From contig NZ_CP048834.1 of NCBI RefSeq assembly GCF_012971745.1, positions 5,279,001-5,343,000 of the forward strand: a DNA stretch of 64,000 bases, read 5' to 3'. This stretch comes from Starkeya sp. ORNL1 (GTDB taxonomy: Bacteria; Pseudomonadota; Alphaproteobacteria; Rhizobiales; Xanthobacteraceae). Under the pieces are notes generated by a model that searched no databases, was not told where the DNA came from, and saw nothing but the letters and a program-made list of their open reading frames with translations. Below, in pieces: positions 1-7,115 of this stretch. Position 1 is the first letter of the stretch. Each line of letters opens with the position of its first letter. The position numbers were made by a program, and so were the translations under genes.

Positions 1-134
1 AACTCGTTGATGATGACGGCGGTGTCCGTCATCGCCGGGTCGCGCAGCAGATTGTTCAGCAAGGTGGTCTTGCCGCTGCCGAGAAACCCGGTGACCAGCG
101 TGATCGGGATCATCGCGCTCGCGCCATCCGTCAT
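1..134 (-). CDS. COG0523 (CobW/G3E) GTPase, 5' fragment
   Basis: Only the first ~44 codons lie in the window; the gene runs off the left edge. Reading leftward from the ATG at 134 gives a start followed by a P-loop, GFLGSGKTTLLN, which is the COG0523 Walker A signature, and then VIINE, the family's beta-strand after the P-loop. COG0523 proteins are metal-linked GTPases (cobalamin, zinc, nitrile hydratase subfamilies); which subfamily this is cannot be told without the CxCC motif and C-terminal domain. A second member of the same family lies at 41716-42708 next to the zinc transporter. It sits 97 bp downstream of the LVIVD-type gene on the same strand, with a strong hairpin between them, so co-transcription is doubtful. 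Confidence 0.8.
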   Translation of the reverse strand, partial: MTDGASAMIPITLVTGFLGSGKTTLLNNLLRDPAMTDTAVIINE

Positions 135-191
135 GGTGCCGCCCTCAGTGTCTGGCTCAGAATCACAATCGCCGTGCCGCGATGGCGACTT

Positions 192-216
192 CCCCCTCTC
201 CCGAGGGGAGAGGGGG
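192..216. terminator. Perfect 11-bp hairpin between two minus-strand genes
   Basis: CCCCCTCTCCC (192-202), loop GAG, then the exact complement (206-216). There is no clear T-run on either side, so it may act as a transcription barrier or be one of the dispersed intergenic palindromes. A closely related hairpin with the same GAG loop occurs at 48132-48154. Confidence 0.45.
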
Positions 217-231
217 AGTAAGAGCTGATTC

Positions 232-1473
232 TCAGATGTCGAGTTCCAGCACATAGAGCCCGCCAATGTGGCGGTCGACGCAATAGACGATGCCGTTCTC
301 GTCGACATAGACGTCGTTGATCTGCGCGGTACCGGCACGCGAACCCTTCGGCGTCGCCGGCACGAAGGCCGCAACCTCGCGAGGCTGGAGCGGGTTGTTG
401 ATGTCGTGGACCCGCAAGCCGCCATTGAACATGGTCGAGAAGATCAGCGTGTCGGAGCGCAGCGCGGTGTCGCGCGGCGGGTTCTCATGGAGGTTGTGGC
501 AGCCGAAGCGCCCGCCCTTGCGGGCATATTCCTCGACCGGCGGCATCGGCAGCGTCGAGATCGGGACGAGATTGTCTTCCTTGCGGGCGTCGACCAGCCA
601 GTTGAGCTTCGGCCAGTCGAGACCGTTGTCGTGCACGCATTCATGGGTGACGACCAGCAATTCGCGGCTGAACAGCGGCATCACCGTGTGGGTGAAGCCG
701 GGGAAGGGCGGGTTCGGATTGAACGCCGAGATCACCTTCGGACGCGACTTGTCGGAGATGTCCATCACATAGCCGCCGCCGTCGATATAGCCGAGATAGC
801 AGCGGTCCGGACGCTCCGGATAGACATTGGTGTTGTGGGCGCGCACGCCGCTGTCGATGGCGAGGCGAGTCGGCGGTGCGGCATCGTCGCCGTCCATGGT
901 GCCGGGCTGCCACCAGCGGCCGGCCTCGATCGGCTTCGAGGGATCGCGCACGTCGATGATGCGGTAGACCTGGTCGTCCTTCTGGTTGCGCGGCTTGAGA
1001 TCGGCAGCGCCGGAAGCGCAATGGATATATTCGCCATCGACGAACCACACCTGGTGGACGCCGCGCGAATAGGGGCCGGAACAATCGAAGAAGCTGATGG
1101 AGCGCGGATTCTCCGGCACCGAGATATCGAACAGTTCGATGCCCGCCGGCTTCAGGCCCGGCTCATAGGTCTGGTAGGCGACGGCCATGATGTTGCCGAC
1201 CGTCTCCAGCGAGTTGGAGCGCACCTTGTTGTGCGGCAGGTCGGTCTGCACGACGACGCGGGGATTGCGCGGATCGGTGACATCGACGCCGGTGAAGTTC
1301 TTCGGCGGGCCTTCATGGGCCATCCACATGATGCGCCGGCCATCGGGCGCGCGCTGCAGCGACATGCCCTCGCCGACGCCGCCGAAACCGGCGAGCAAAT
1401 CATGCCCGATCAGGCGCATGCCATTGATGAGGTCGGGCTTTCCGGCGGAATCCACAGCGGCATCGGCGAGCAT
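232..1473 (-). CDS. LVIVD-type beta-propeller protein, function unknown
   Basis: 413 aa. Repeated blocks of the kind [I/L]xxxD[I/V]xxPxxPxxx are spread along the chain (GIELFDISVPENPRSI, VYRIIDVRDPSKPIEAG, YVMDISDKSRPKVI, LRVHDINNPLQPREV), ending in GLYVLELDI. This is the LVIVD repeat pattern, predicted to form a beta-propeller. No signal peptide or membrane segment is visible. Histidines recur at blade ends (AHNTN, FTHTV, VTHE, CHNLHENP), which would suit a central metal site, but this is inference. The start at 1473 follows GGGAGGA by about 10 bases. The neighbouring GntR gene and a TTCGAA palindrome at 1557-1568 suggest local control. No reaction can be assigned. Confidence 0.8.
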   Translation of the reverse strand: MLADAAVDSAGKPDLINGMRLIGHDLLAGFGGVGEGMSLQRAPDGRRIMWMAHEGPPKNFTGVDVTDPRNPRVVVQTDLPHNKVRSNSLETVGNIMAVAYQTYEPGLKPAGIELFDISVPENPRSISFFDCSGPYSRGVHQVWFVDGEYIHCASGAADLKPRNQKDDQVYRIIDVRDPSKPIEAGRWWQPGTMDGDDAAPPTRLAIDSGVRAHNTNVYPERPDRCYLGYIDGGGYVMDISDKSRPKVISAFNPNPPFPGFTHTVMPLFSRELLVVTHECVHDNGLDWPKLNWLVDARKEDNLVPISTLPMPPVEEYARKGGRFGCHNLHENPPRDTALRSDTLIFSTMFNGGLRVHDINNPLQPREVAAFVPATPKGSRAGTAQINDVYVDENGIVYCVDRHIGGLYVLELDI

Positions 1474-1556
1474 AGGCGGTCATCCTCCCAATATGCGCCC
1501 TGCACGTAGTGCGTGCAATCGTTTGCAGGGCAGCTCTATGATTGTTAATATAAAGA

Positions 1557-1568
1557 ATGTTCGAACAT
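1557..1568. promoter_or_regulatory. 12-bp palindrome ATGTTCGAACAT, candidate operator
   Basis: A perfect palindrome 84 bp upstream of the LVIVD-type gene start. ATGTTCGAA recurs at 2485-2493 upstream of the adjacent GntR gene, and GAGTTCGAACTC lies at 2399-2410 just inside that gene. Repetition around both promoters suggests the GntR protein binds here; this is inference. Confidence 0.4.
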
Positions 1569-1662
1569 CGCGGATGAGTCAATGCAAGGGGCGGGTTTTA
1601 TGAACGCGGGCGGCTTCGTGGCTGGACAAGGCCATAACGAGCGTTGGGGTATCCAAGTCCGG

Positions 1663-2418
1663 CTAGGCGCCGACCTGTCCGGAGATGTCCCGCGCGATCG
1701 CCTCATAGTTTCGGGCTACCACCTCGACGCTGCCCTGGAAATGGCGCGCGAGGATATCCGTGGCGACGTCCGCGTCGCGGGCGATGGCGGCTTCGGCGAC
1801 GGCACGGTGCTGGTCGCGCACGCGCTTCAGTAGTTCCTCGGACGAAGAGGTGACGACGATGACGGCGCGCCGATAACGCTGGAAATGATCGGACAGCGCG
1901 CCGCAGAAATGCAGCAGCCAGGGCGAGTTGCAGGCCGAGATCAGGCTGAAATGGAAGCGGTCATGGCGCTGCTCCCACTCGTCGATGGTCTTGCGCTCGC
2001 TGATCGAATGCGGCAGCGGGCTGCGTTCCAGCCGATGCAGGGCGGCGAGGATCTCGGCCTCCCAATCATCGTCGCCACGCTCGATGGATTGGCGCAGTGC
2101 CTTGCAGCTGAGTTCGGTGCGTAGCGCGCAGAGGTCATACAGATCGTGCAGCGACAACGGCGCGACGGTATAGCCGCGATGTCCCTCGAAGCGCACCAGC
2201 TGATCCGACACCAGCCGCGACAGCGCCTCGCGCAGCGGTGCGATGCCGACGCCATAGGCGGCGCTGAGCTGGCGGAAACGCAGCCGCTCGCCGGGCTGGA
2301 GGTGGCCGGCGATCAGGTCACGTCGCAGCCGCGAATAGATCTCGACGCCCAGCGTACTGGTATCGTCTTCGCCGCCGACTGCATGCTGCAGGGACAAAGA
2401 GTTCGAACTCCAATGCAT
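1663..2418 (-). CDS. GntR-family regulator, FadR (FCD) subfamily
   Basis: 251 aa from the ATG at 2418; a TTG at 2433 in the same frame would add five residues, and neither has a good Shine-Dalgarno. The N-terminal winged helix is clear: EIYSRLRRDLIAGHLQPGERL, then LAxxYGV-like FRQLSAAYGV and PLREALSRL. The C-terminal half is an FCD effector domain with the expected metal ligands spread as D/H..H..H (HDRFHFSLISA, RDQHRAV, ARHFQG). Such proteins respond to small organic acids. It is transcribed toward the LVIVD-type gene and is probably its regulator, given shared TTCGAA palindromes. It is separate from the TetR gene upstream by a 220-bp gap with a dispersed repeat. Confidence 0.88.
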   Translation of the reverse strand: MHWSSNSLSLQHAVGGEDDTSTLGVEIYSRLRRDLIAGHLQPGERLRFRQLSAAYGVGIAPLREALSRLVSDQLVRFEGHRGYTVAPLSLHDLYDLCALRTELSCKALRQSIERGDDDWEAEILAALHRLERSPLPHSISERKTIDEWEQRHDRFHFSLISACNSPWLLHFCGALSDHFQRYRRAVIVVTSSSEELLKRVRDQHRAVAEAAIARDADVATDILARHFQGSVEVVARNYEAIARDISGQVGA

Positions 2419-2484
2419 AGGAGGCGCCCGCAAGGACGCCGTACCGTCATAATGTCGCGACGCGGGTTTTCAATCAAGAACAGG

Positions 2485-2495
2485 ATGTTCGAAAT
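2485..2495. promoter_or_regulatory. Half-matching copy of the ATGTTCGAA palindrome
   Basis: ATGTTCGAAAT, 67 bp upstream of the GntR start, shares nine bases with the palindrome at 1557-1568. Candidate autoregulatory site; inference only. Confidence 0.3.
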
Positions 2496-2519
2496 TTTTG
2501 CCGGGAGGCCCCCAACGTC

Positions 2520-2628
2520 GTCATCCCCGGACGGCCGCGGGCCAATCCGGGATCGTAGCAAGGTAGGGGGCACCTTTCGCGGCACGCGATCCCGGCTCTC
2601 CGCCCTGCGGGCTGCGGCCGGGATGACG
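2520..2628. repeat. Class B palindromic intergenic repeat, copy 1
   Basis: Two inverted arms beginning GTCATCCC.GGACGGCC and ending GGCCGGGATGAC, with GATCCGGGATC-like sequence inside each arm. Similar copies are at 27491-27583 and 63032-63129, always between genes. It separates the GntR gene from the TetR operon and may fold into an mRNA hairpin. Confidence 0.75.
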
Positions 2629-2638
2629 GCATAAAGGC

Positions 2639-3337
2639 TCACCGCTTCCTGGCCGGCTTCTTCGCAATCCGCTTGAGCACCGAGGCGACGCCTTCGAGGA
2701 AGGTGTCCACCGAATTGTGGATCATGGTCGGGCGGTCGACCGGCATCTGGAAGCCGTAGACCACCTCGCGGACGCCGTAATAGAAGATGCCGCCCTGCAG
2801 CGTCCAGAACAGCTCCAACTCCTCCGCCGTCAGCGCTTCCTTCTCGGACAGTCCGAAGGCCTTGCGGGTGGCGGTGGCGATCGGGCGGATGATCTCCTGC
2901 TCCACAGTCGCCGAATAGCGCTTGTTGATGTCGACGCCGCGCAGGCCGGCGAACAGATAGATGCGCAGCCATTCCGGCGTGAAGATCGTGTTGGTGTAGT
3001 CCTCATAGAAAGCGAGGATGCGCTCGCGGATCGGCCGGCTCTCGTCGAGCAGTGCCTCGCGCCATTGCGGCTTCCAGCGGTCGACATAGATCTCGCGATA
3101 GACGGCGGTGATCAGATCGTCCTTGCTCGGGAAGTAACGATAGAGCAGCGGCTGGGTGACGCCGAGGCGCTGGGCGAGTTCGCGCGTGCCGGCCTCGAAG
3201 CCGACCTCCGAGAACAGCTCCACCGCCTTGCGGACGAACTCCTTGTGGCGTTCCTGCGGACTGATCCTCGCCCGACGCGGCGTTGCCGCGTCGTCCGGCA
3301 GGGTTGGTGCCGCATCAATGTCGAGCCGGGATACCAT
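2639..3337 (-). CDS. TetR/AcrR-family regulator, candidate controller of the catabolic regulon
   Basis: 232 aa from the ATG at about 3337 (MVSRLDIDAAP); the open frame extends upstream to a TTG at 3472, but that stretch overlaps the preceding gene and reads as repeat-like low complexity (WSEG twice). The N-terminal HTH is typical: ELFSEVGFEAGTRELAQRL, GVTQPLLYRYFPSKDDL. The C-terminal ligand domain is not diagnostic. It is the third gene of an operon with a VOC protein and a flavin monooxygenase. The operon promoter carries the palindrome TTATC-N4-GATAA 19 bp from the first start codon, and the same site is found before four more units in this region. Two five-base arms with a 4-bp spacer resemble known TetR sites such as that of PsrA, so this protein is the best candidate to bind it. 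Confidence 0.88.
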   Translation of the reverse strand: MVSRLDIDAAPTLPDDAATPRRARISPQERHKEFVRKAVELFSEVGFEAGTRELAQRLGVTQPLLYRYFPSKDDLITAVYREIYVDRWKPQWREALLDESRPIRERILAFYEDYTNTIFTPEWLRIYLFAGLRGVDINKRYSATVEQEIIRPIATATRKAFGLSEKEALTAEELELFWTLQGGIFYYGVREVVYGFQMPVDRPTMIHNSVDTFLEGVASVLKRIAKKPARKR

Positions 3338-3392
3338 CGTGTCCTGTCTTGCGTCCTTCAAACCCAGGTAACCTTCAGACCACGGGCAACCT

Positions 3393-4604
3393 TCAGACCA
3401 CGGGATTGTCGGTCTCAAAGCCGAGCGCAACACGGCCATAGGCAGCGTTCGCCATGTCGGCGCTGAAAGCAATATGCGCGCTTATAGCATGTGCGTCGCG
3501 GAAGCGGCGCTGCTGCGCGCCCGCGAGGAACAATGCCTGCGCGCCGCTGCCGGTATTGATCTCATCGACGGCAGCGGTGGCGAGATTGGTGGCGTAGGCA
3601 AGGTCGCGCCGATAGGCCTGCTTGGTGACGATGTCCGGCACATGGCCGCGCTCGGCATCGCGCATCGCCTCCTCGCATATGCCGATCATGACGCGCCGCG
3701 AATGCGAAAGCTTGCTCGCCGCCGCGCCGATGCGGATCTGCGTGCTCTGCAGTTCGGACAGCCGCGCGCCGGTATAGCTGGCGGTACGCTTCTTCGTGGA
3801 ATCGACGAAGGCGTTGAGCGCGCCTTCGCCATTGCCGAGCCCGACGCCGGAGAGGATCGCCGGGAATAGAGCGAACACCGGCAGCCGATAGAGCGGGGCG
3901 GGATGGCGCTCGGTGCCCGGTGTCACGCCGCCCTTCAGGTGGGCGACCGGGACGGTCATCGCCTCCGGCACGAACACCTCGTTGCAGACTACATCCTGCG
4001 AGCCGGTGCCCTTCAATCCGGTGACGTGCCAGGTGTCGAGGATCTCATAGTCGCTGCGCGGCAGCAGGAAGATGCGGTGGTCGGGCGCTCCGCCCTCTTC
4101 CCTCACGATGCCGGCGAGCATGTTCCACTGGCAGACATCGACGCCGGAGGAGAACGGCCAGCGGCCGGAGAGCACATAGCCGCCCGGTGCCTTCGCCACC
4201 TTGGCGGCGGGGAAGACGAAGGAGGAGGCGATCAGCGCGTCGCGATCCTCGCCCCAGATGCGGTCCTGCGCCTGCGGCGGGAACATCGCCAGCATCCAGT
4301 GATGGCTGGCGAGATTGGTGAGGTTCCAGGCGGTGGAGGCGCAGCCCGCCGCGAGTGCCGAGCCGATGGTGATGAGGCAGGTATAGTCGAGTTCGGCGCC
4401 GCCGAGGCTCAAGGGCTGCAGCATGCGGTAGAGGCCGGCCTCGTGCAGGTCGCGCTCATTTTCCGGCGGCAGGCGGCGCAACTCTTCCGCATGCGGGGCG
4501 CGCTCCGCGAGGACGGCGGCGAGATCGGTGGCGCGGGCCAGCAATTCGGCGTGGCGCCGGACGGTGCCGGGCTGGATGAGGGCGGGGGAGGCGAGGGTCG
4601 TCAT
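3393..4604 (-). CDS. Acyl-CoA dehydrogenase-fold flavin monooxygenase (HsaA/DszC/HpaB-like)
   Basis: 403 aa. The fold family is shown by the N-terminal helix bundle motif LPPENERDLHEAGLYRMLQP, the LGGAELDY turn, AAGCASTAWN, the central GGYVLSGRWPFSSGVD block and TGLKGTGSQDV before the C-terminal helical domain, which ends with the family's RFRDAHAIS..H segment. Enzymes with this pattern (oxygenase component of two-component aromatic hydroxylases, DszC, HsaA) use reduced FMN/FAD and O2 to hydroxylate aromatic or N-/S-heterocyclic substrates. They need a separate flavin reductase; none is adjacent. The catalytic Glu of true acyl-CoA dehydrogenases is not recognisable, which favours an oxygenase. 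Overlaps the VOC gene by 4 bp (ATGA), so the two are translationally coupled. Confidence 0.8.
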   Translation of the reverse strand: MTTLASPALIQPGTVRRHAELLARATDLAAVLAERAPHAEELRRLPPENERDLHEAGLYRMLQPLSLGGAELDYTCLITIGSALAAGCASTAWNLTNLASHHWMLAMFPPQAQDRIWGEDRDALIASSFVFPAAKVAKAPGGYVLSGRWPFSSGVDVCQWNMLAGIVREEGGAPDHRIFLLPRSDYEILDTWHVTGLKGTGSQDVVCNEVFVPEAMTVPVAHLKGGVTPGTERHPAPLYRLPVFALFPAILSGVGLGNGEGALNAFVDSTKKRTASYTGARLSELQSTQIRIGAAASKLSHSRRVMIGICEEAMRDAERGHVPDIVTKQAYRRDLAYATNLATAAVDEINTGSGAQALFLAGAQQRRFRDAHAISAHIAFSADMANAAYGRVALGFETDNPVV

Positions 4605-5095
4605 ACCCGATCTCCCCAGACATCATCGCGGCGGCCGAGGTAGAGAGTTGCCTGAAGATTTTCGCCCTTCTGCTCGAAGCGATCGGCGAGGCGCTTCAGT
4701 TCCGGGATACGCGACGTGTCGAGAGTTGTGACATCGGGCCAATCGACCTCGACCAGATTGCCGCCGGGATCGCGCAGATAGAGCTGCACCGTGCCGTCCG
4801 GCATCTCGTTGACGCCATTGCCAAAGGTCTCGTGGTCGATGATGCCGGCGGCCCTGGCGCGCTCATACACCGCCATGAAGTCATCGACGTTCATCGCGAA
4901 ATGCTGGTAGCGCGTCGCCGCGTCCGGCAAGCTGAAAATGTGCACCTGCTGGTTGCCGCAGCGCAGATACTGGGTGCGGAAGCCGAAATTATAGGTCGGG
5001 ATCGGCTCCATGCCGAACATCTCGGCATAGAAGCGGACGGAGGCATCGACGTCCCTGGCGCCGATCGACAGATGGTTCAGGCCGGTAGCCTTCAT
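4601..5095 (-). CDS. VOC-family (glyoxalase/extradiol dioxygenase-like) protein
   Basis: 164 aa, two beta-alpha-beta-beta-beta modules. Likely metal ligands are the His in LNHLSIGARD, the His in RYQHFAMNVDD, and the Glu in DPGGNLVEVDW, which is the VOC pattern for Fe(II), Mn or Zn. VOC enzymes include extradiol dioxygenases, glyoxalases, epimerases and C-P/C-S cleaving enzymes, so the reaction is open. As first gene of the operon with a flavin monooxygenase, ring cleavage of the hydroxylated product is attractive but unproven. Start at 5095 is followed upstream by CCGGAGGACGCC. An operator-like palindrome sits 19 bp upstream. Confidence 0.85.
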   Translation of the reverse strand: MKATGLNHLSIGARDVDASVRFYAEMFGMEPIPTYNFGFRTQYLRCGNQQVHIFSLPDAATRYQHFAMNVDDFMAVYERARAAGIIDHETFGNGVNEMPDGTVQLYLRDPGGNLVEVDWPDVTTLDTSRIPELKRLADRFEQKGENLQATLYLGRRDDVWGDRV

Positions 5096-5113
5096 GGCGT
5101 CCTCCGGTTATAA

Positions 5114-5133
5114 TTATCAGTCGATAAATAAAC
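5114..5133. promoter_or_regulatory. Operator site 1: TTATC-AGTC-GATAA
   Basis: TTATCAGTCGATAAATAAAC. Perfect 5-bp arms with a 4-bp spacer, 19 bp from the VOC start and about 100 bp from the HisD-like start. Site 2 of the same type lies 76 bp away in the same divergent promoter region. Shares the extended arm CGATAAATAA with sites at 5190, 12117 and (reverse strand) 17610. Confidence 0.7.
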
Positions 5134-5189
5134 CTCTGCGACCGGCTTGGCAAGCCCGCTGTCCGGCTTGACATCGGGGTCCGCTTTAG

Positions 5190-5208
5190 TTTTCACTCGA
5201 TAAATAAG
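5190..5208. promoter_or_regulatory. Operator site 2: TTTTC-ACTC-GATAA
   Basis: TTTTCACTCGATAAATAAG, 28 bp upstream of the HisD-like start codon. Four of five left-arm bases match the consensus and the right arm CGATAAATAAG is complete. Confidence 0.65.
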
Positions 5209-5235
5209 AGGCGCTCGCAGCGCCGGGAGGAAATC

Positions 5236-6552
5236 ATGGCTCGCCATCTGAAGACCGCGCGCTCGGCAACCGAGCGGGCCGACGCCGACGCCAAGGTCCG
5301 CACCACCGTCGAGGGGATTCTTGCGGAAATCGAGGCCGAGGGCGACGCCGCGGTGCGGCGCTATTCCGAGCGCTTCGATCATTGGTCGCCGGCGAGCTTC
5401 CGCCTCTCCGCGCAAGAGATCGAGGCGGCGCTGTCCAAGGTCTCGAAGTCCGACCTCGACGATATCCGCTTCGCGCAGGCGCAGGTGCGCAATTTCGCCG
5501 AGAAGCAGCGCGCCTGTCTCACCGACCTCGAGGTGGAGACGCTGCCGGGCGTCATTCTCGGGCACAAGAACGTGCCGGTGGCACGCGTCGGCTGCTACGT
5601 GCCGGGCGGCAAGTATCCGATGGTCGCCTCCGCCCATATGAGCGTGGTCACTGCCAAGGTCGCCGGCGTGCCGAGCGTGGTCGCCGCCGCGCCGCCGTTC
5701 CAGAATGGGCCGCATCCGGCGATCGTCGCCGCCATGCATCTCGCCGGCGCCGACGAGATACTCGTGCTGGGCGGCATCCAGGCGGTGGCGGCGATGGCGC
5801 TGGGAACCGAGAGCGTCGCGCCGGTGGACATGCTGGTCGGGCCCGGCAATGCCTTCGTCGCCGAGGCCAAGCGCCAGCTCTATGGCCGCGTCGGCATCGA
5901 CCTGTTCGCCGGCCCGACCGAGACGCTGGTCATCGCCGACGACACCGTCGATGCCGAAATCTGCGCCACCGACCTGTTGGGCCAGGCCGAACATGGGCCG
6001 ACCTCGCCGGCGATCCTGCTGACCAATTCGGAGAAGCTGGCGCGCGAGACGCTGGCCGAGGTGGAGCGGCTGCTGACCATCCTGCCGACCGCGGAGATCG
6101 CCTCCGCCTCCTGGCGCGATTTCGGCGAGGTGATCGTCTGCGACAGCGTGGAGGAGATGGTGCGCGAGGCCGACCGCATCGCTTCCGAGCATGTGCAGGT
6201 GATGACCGCCGATCCGGACTATTTCCTCAACAACATGCGCAATTACGGCGCGCTGTTCCTCGGCCCGCGCACCAATGTCGCCTATGGCGACAAGGTGATC
6301 GGCACCAATCACACGCTGCCGACCAAGCGCGCGGCGCGCTACACCGGCGGGCTGTGGGTCGGCAAGTTCATCAAGACCTGCACCTATCAGAAGGTTACCA
6401 CCGACGCGGCGAGCGCCATGGTCGGTGAATACTGCTCGCGGCTGTGCGTGCTCGAAGGCTTCCTCGGCCATGCCGAGCAGGCGAATGTGCGCGTGCGCCG
6501 CTATGGCGGCGGCAATGTCCCCTATGCCGGGGCGGCAGCGAAGGCCAGCTGA
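5236..6552 (+). CDS. HisD-like zinc alcohol dehydrogenase (HpsN-type rather than histidine biosynthesis)
   Basis: 438 aa, the length of histidinol dehydrogenase. Zinc and catalytic residues of HisD are all recognisable: GQAEHG (Gln and His ligands), [13 protein letters not shown] (Asp ligand plus His), SEHVQV (catalytic Glu-His) and the late His in EGFLGHA. The substrate-side motif is [11 protein letters not shown]. HisD paralogs of this kind include HpsN, which oxidises sulfopropanediol, and other diol or amino alcohol dehydrogenases. No his gene is nearby. Divergent from the VOC operon with two operator-like palindromes in the shared 140-bp promoter, it belongs to the same regulon. RBS is GGGAGGAA before ATG. 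A strong terminator follows, so it is probably monocistronic. Confidence 0.85.
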   Translation: MARHLKTARSATERADADAKVRTTVEGILAEIEAEGDAAVRRYSERFDHWSPASFRLSAQEIEAALSKVSKSDLDDIRFAQAQVRNFAEKQRACLTDLEVETLPGVILGHKNVPVARVGCYVPGGKYPMVASAHMSVVTAKVAGVPSVVAAAPPFQNGPHPAIVAAMHLAGADEILVLGGIQAVAAMALGTESVAPVDMLVGPGNAFVAEAKRQLYGRVGIDLFAGPTETLVIADDTVDAEICATDLLGQAEHGPTSPAILLTNSEKLARETLAEVERLLTILPTAEIASASWRDFGEVIVCDSVEEMVREADRIASEHVQVMTADPDYFLNNMRNYGALFLGPRTNVAYGDKVIGTNHTLPTKRAARYTGGLWVGKFIKTCTYQKVTTDAASAMVGEYCSRLCVLEGFLGHAEQANVRVRRYGGGNVPYAGAAAKAS

Positions 6553-6584
6553 AACTTCCCTCGATCTGGACCCTTCCCCTGGCT

Positions 6585-6614
6585 GGCCGGAGCGATGAGC
6601 TCCGGCCTTTTTTC
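6585..6614 (+). terminator. Rho-independent terminator of the HisD-like gene
   Basis: GGCCGGAGC, loop GATGA, GCTCCGGCC, then TTTTTT. The loop and half-stem are repeated in the terminator at 12147-12175. Confidence 0.9.
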
Positions 6615-6666
6615 TTTGTGCAGGTGGATGCGAGCGGACGGATCTGTCATCACACCTTGAGGTAAA

Positions 6667-6774
6667 ATGATATATGACCGTGTCATGGCGTCGCTCCTCA
6701 CCTTCATATGGTGGCTCTACGGCTACCGGCTCTGGAAGCGGGCACGCCGCGAGGGCTGTTTCGCGATCATCTGA
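6667..6774 (+). CDS. Candidate 35-aa small aromatic/membrane protein
   Basis: Not a recognised family. ATG at 6667 follows TTGAGGTAAA, so GAGG is 4 bases away; an in-frame ATG at 6685 would give 29 aa. The product has a hydrophobic, Trp/Tyr-rich stretch (LLTFIWWLYGYRLW) followed by a basic tail (KRARREG) and ends CFAII, which would suit a single small inner-membrane or membrane-surface protein with a cytoplasmic positive patch. It stands alone between the HisD-like terminator and a dispersed repeat. The ORF is short enough to occur by chance; conservation is the only real test. Confidence 0.35.
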   Translation: MIYDRVMASLLTFIWWLYGYRLWKRARREGCFAII

Positions 6775-6852
6775 CGGGCGTTGCCCGTCCGCGACCGGAC
6801 ACAGTCGGGTCATCGGCTCAAGCTTCAGCTCTTGCGCAACATGACGAGTGCC

Positions 6853-6933
6853 GTCATGGCCGGGCTCGTCTCGGCCATCCACGGTTGCGCCGTCGTTGCG
6901 GTCGTGGATGCCGGGGACAGGCCCGGGCATGAC
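6853..6933. repeat. Class C palindromic repeat, copy 1
   Basis: GTCATGGCCGGGCTCGTC and the inverted GGCCCGGGCATGAC arm flank a GGCCATCCACG / CGTGGATGCC inner pair. Copies at 33475-33557 and 41608-41690. The 6553-7115 gap otherwise holds the terminator, the small ORF above and a GntR promoter. Confidence 0.7.
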
Positions 6934-7079
6934 GATCACCCTGCTTCAGTGAAGAAGCACCGATGCATCAAGACAGAAGCACTGACATATCTGACTGACG
7001 TTTCGAGTACGCCGCAAGACGTTTGATTTTGCGTGCTTTGTTCGTTGATTTCCTTGTGTGATGCTGCATCGCAGCGACG

Positions 7080-7093
7080 TTTCCCTAGGGAAA
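7080..7093. promoter_or_regulatory. 14-bp perfect palindrome TTTCCCTAGGGAAA, candidate GntR operator
   Basis: Ends 22 bp before the GntR start at 7116. Position and symmetry suit autoregulation by that protein. A further smaller palindrome, GATGCTGCATC, lies at 7061-7071. No second copy was seen before the downstream ABC genes. Confidence 0.45.
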
Positions 7094-7115
7094 GTGGCAT
7101 CTCCTCATCTCTGTC

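Noticed and set aside
3338..3472. 45-codon upstream extension of the TetR gene
   Set aside because: Overlaps the monooxygenase 3' end and contains repeated WSEG phrases with no HTH contribution.
5092..6939. 615-codon minus-strand frame opposite the HisD-like gene
   Set aside because: Mirror of a conserved enzyme; includes the promoter and a dispersed repeat.
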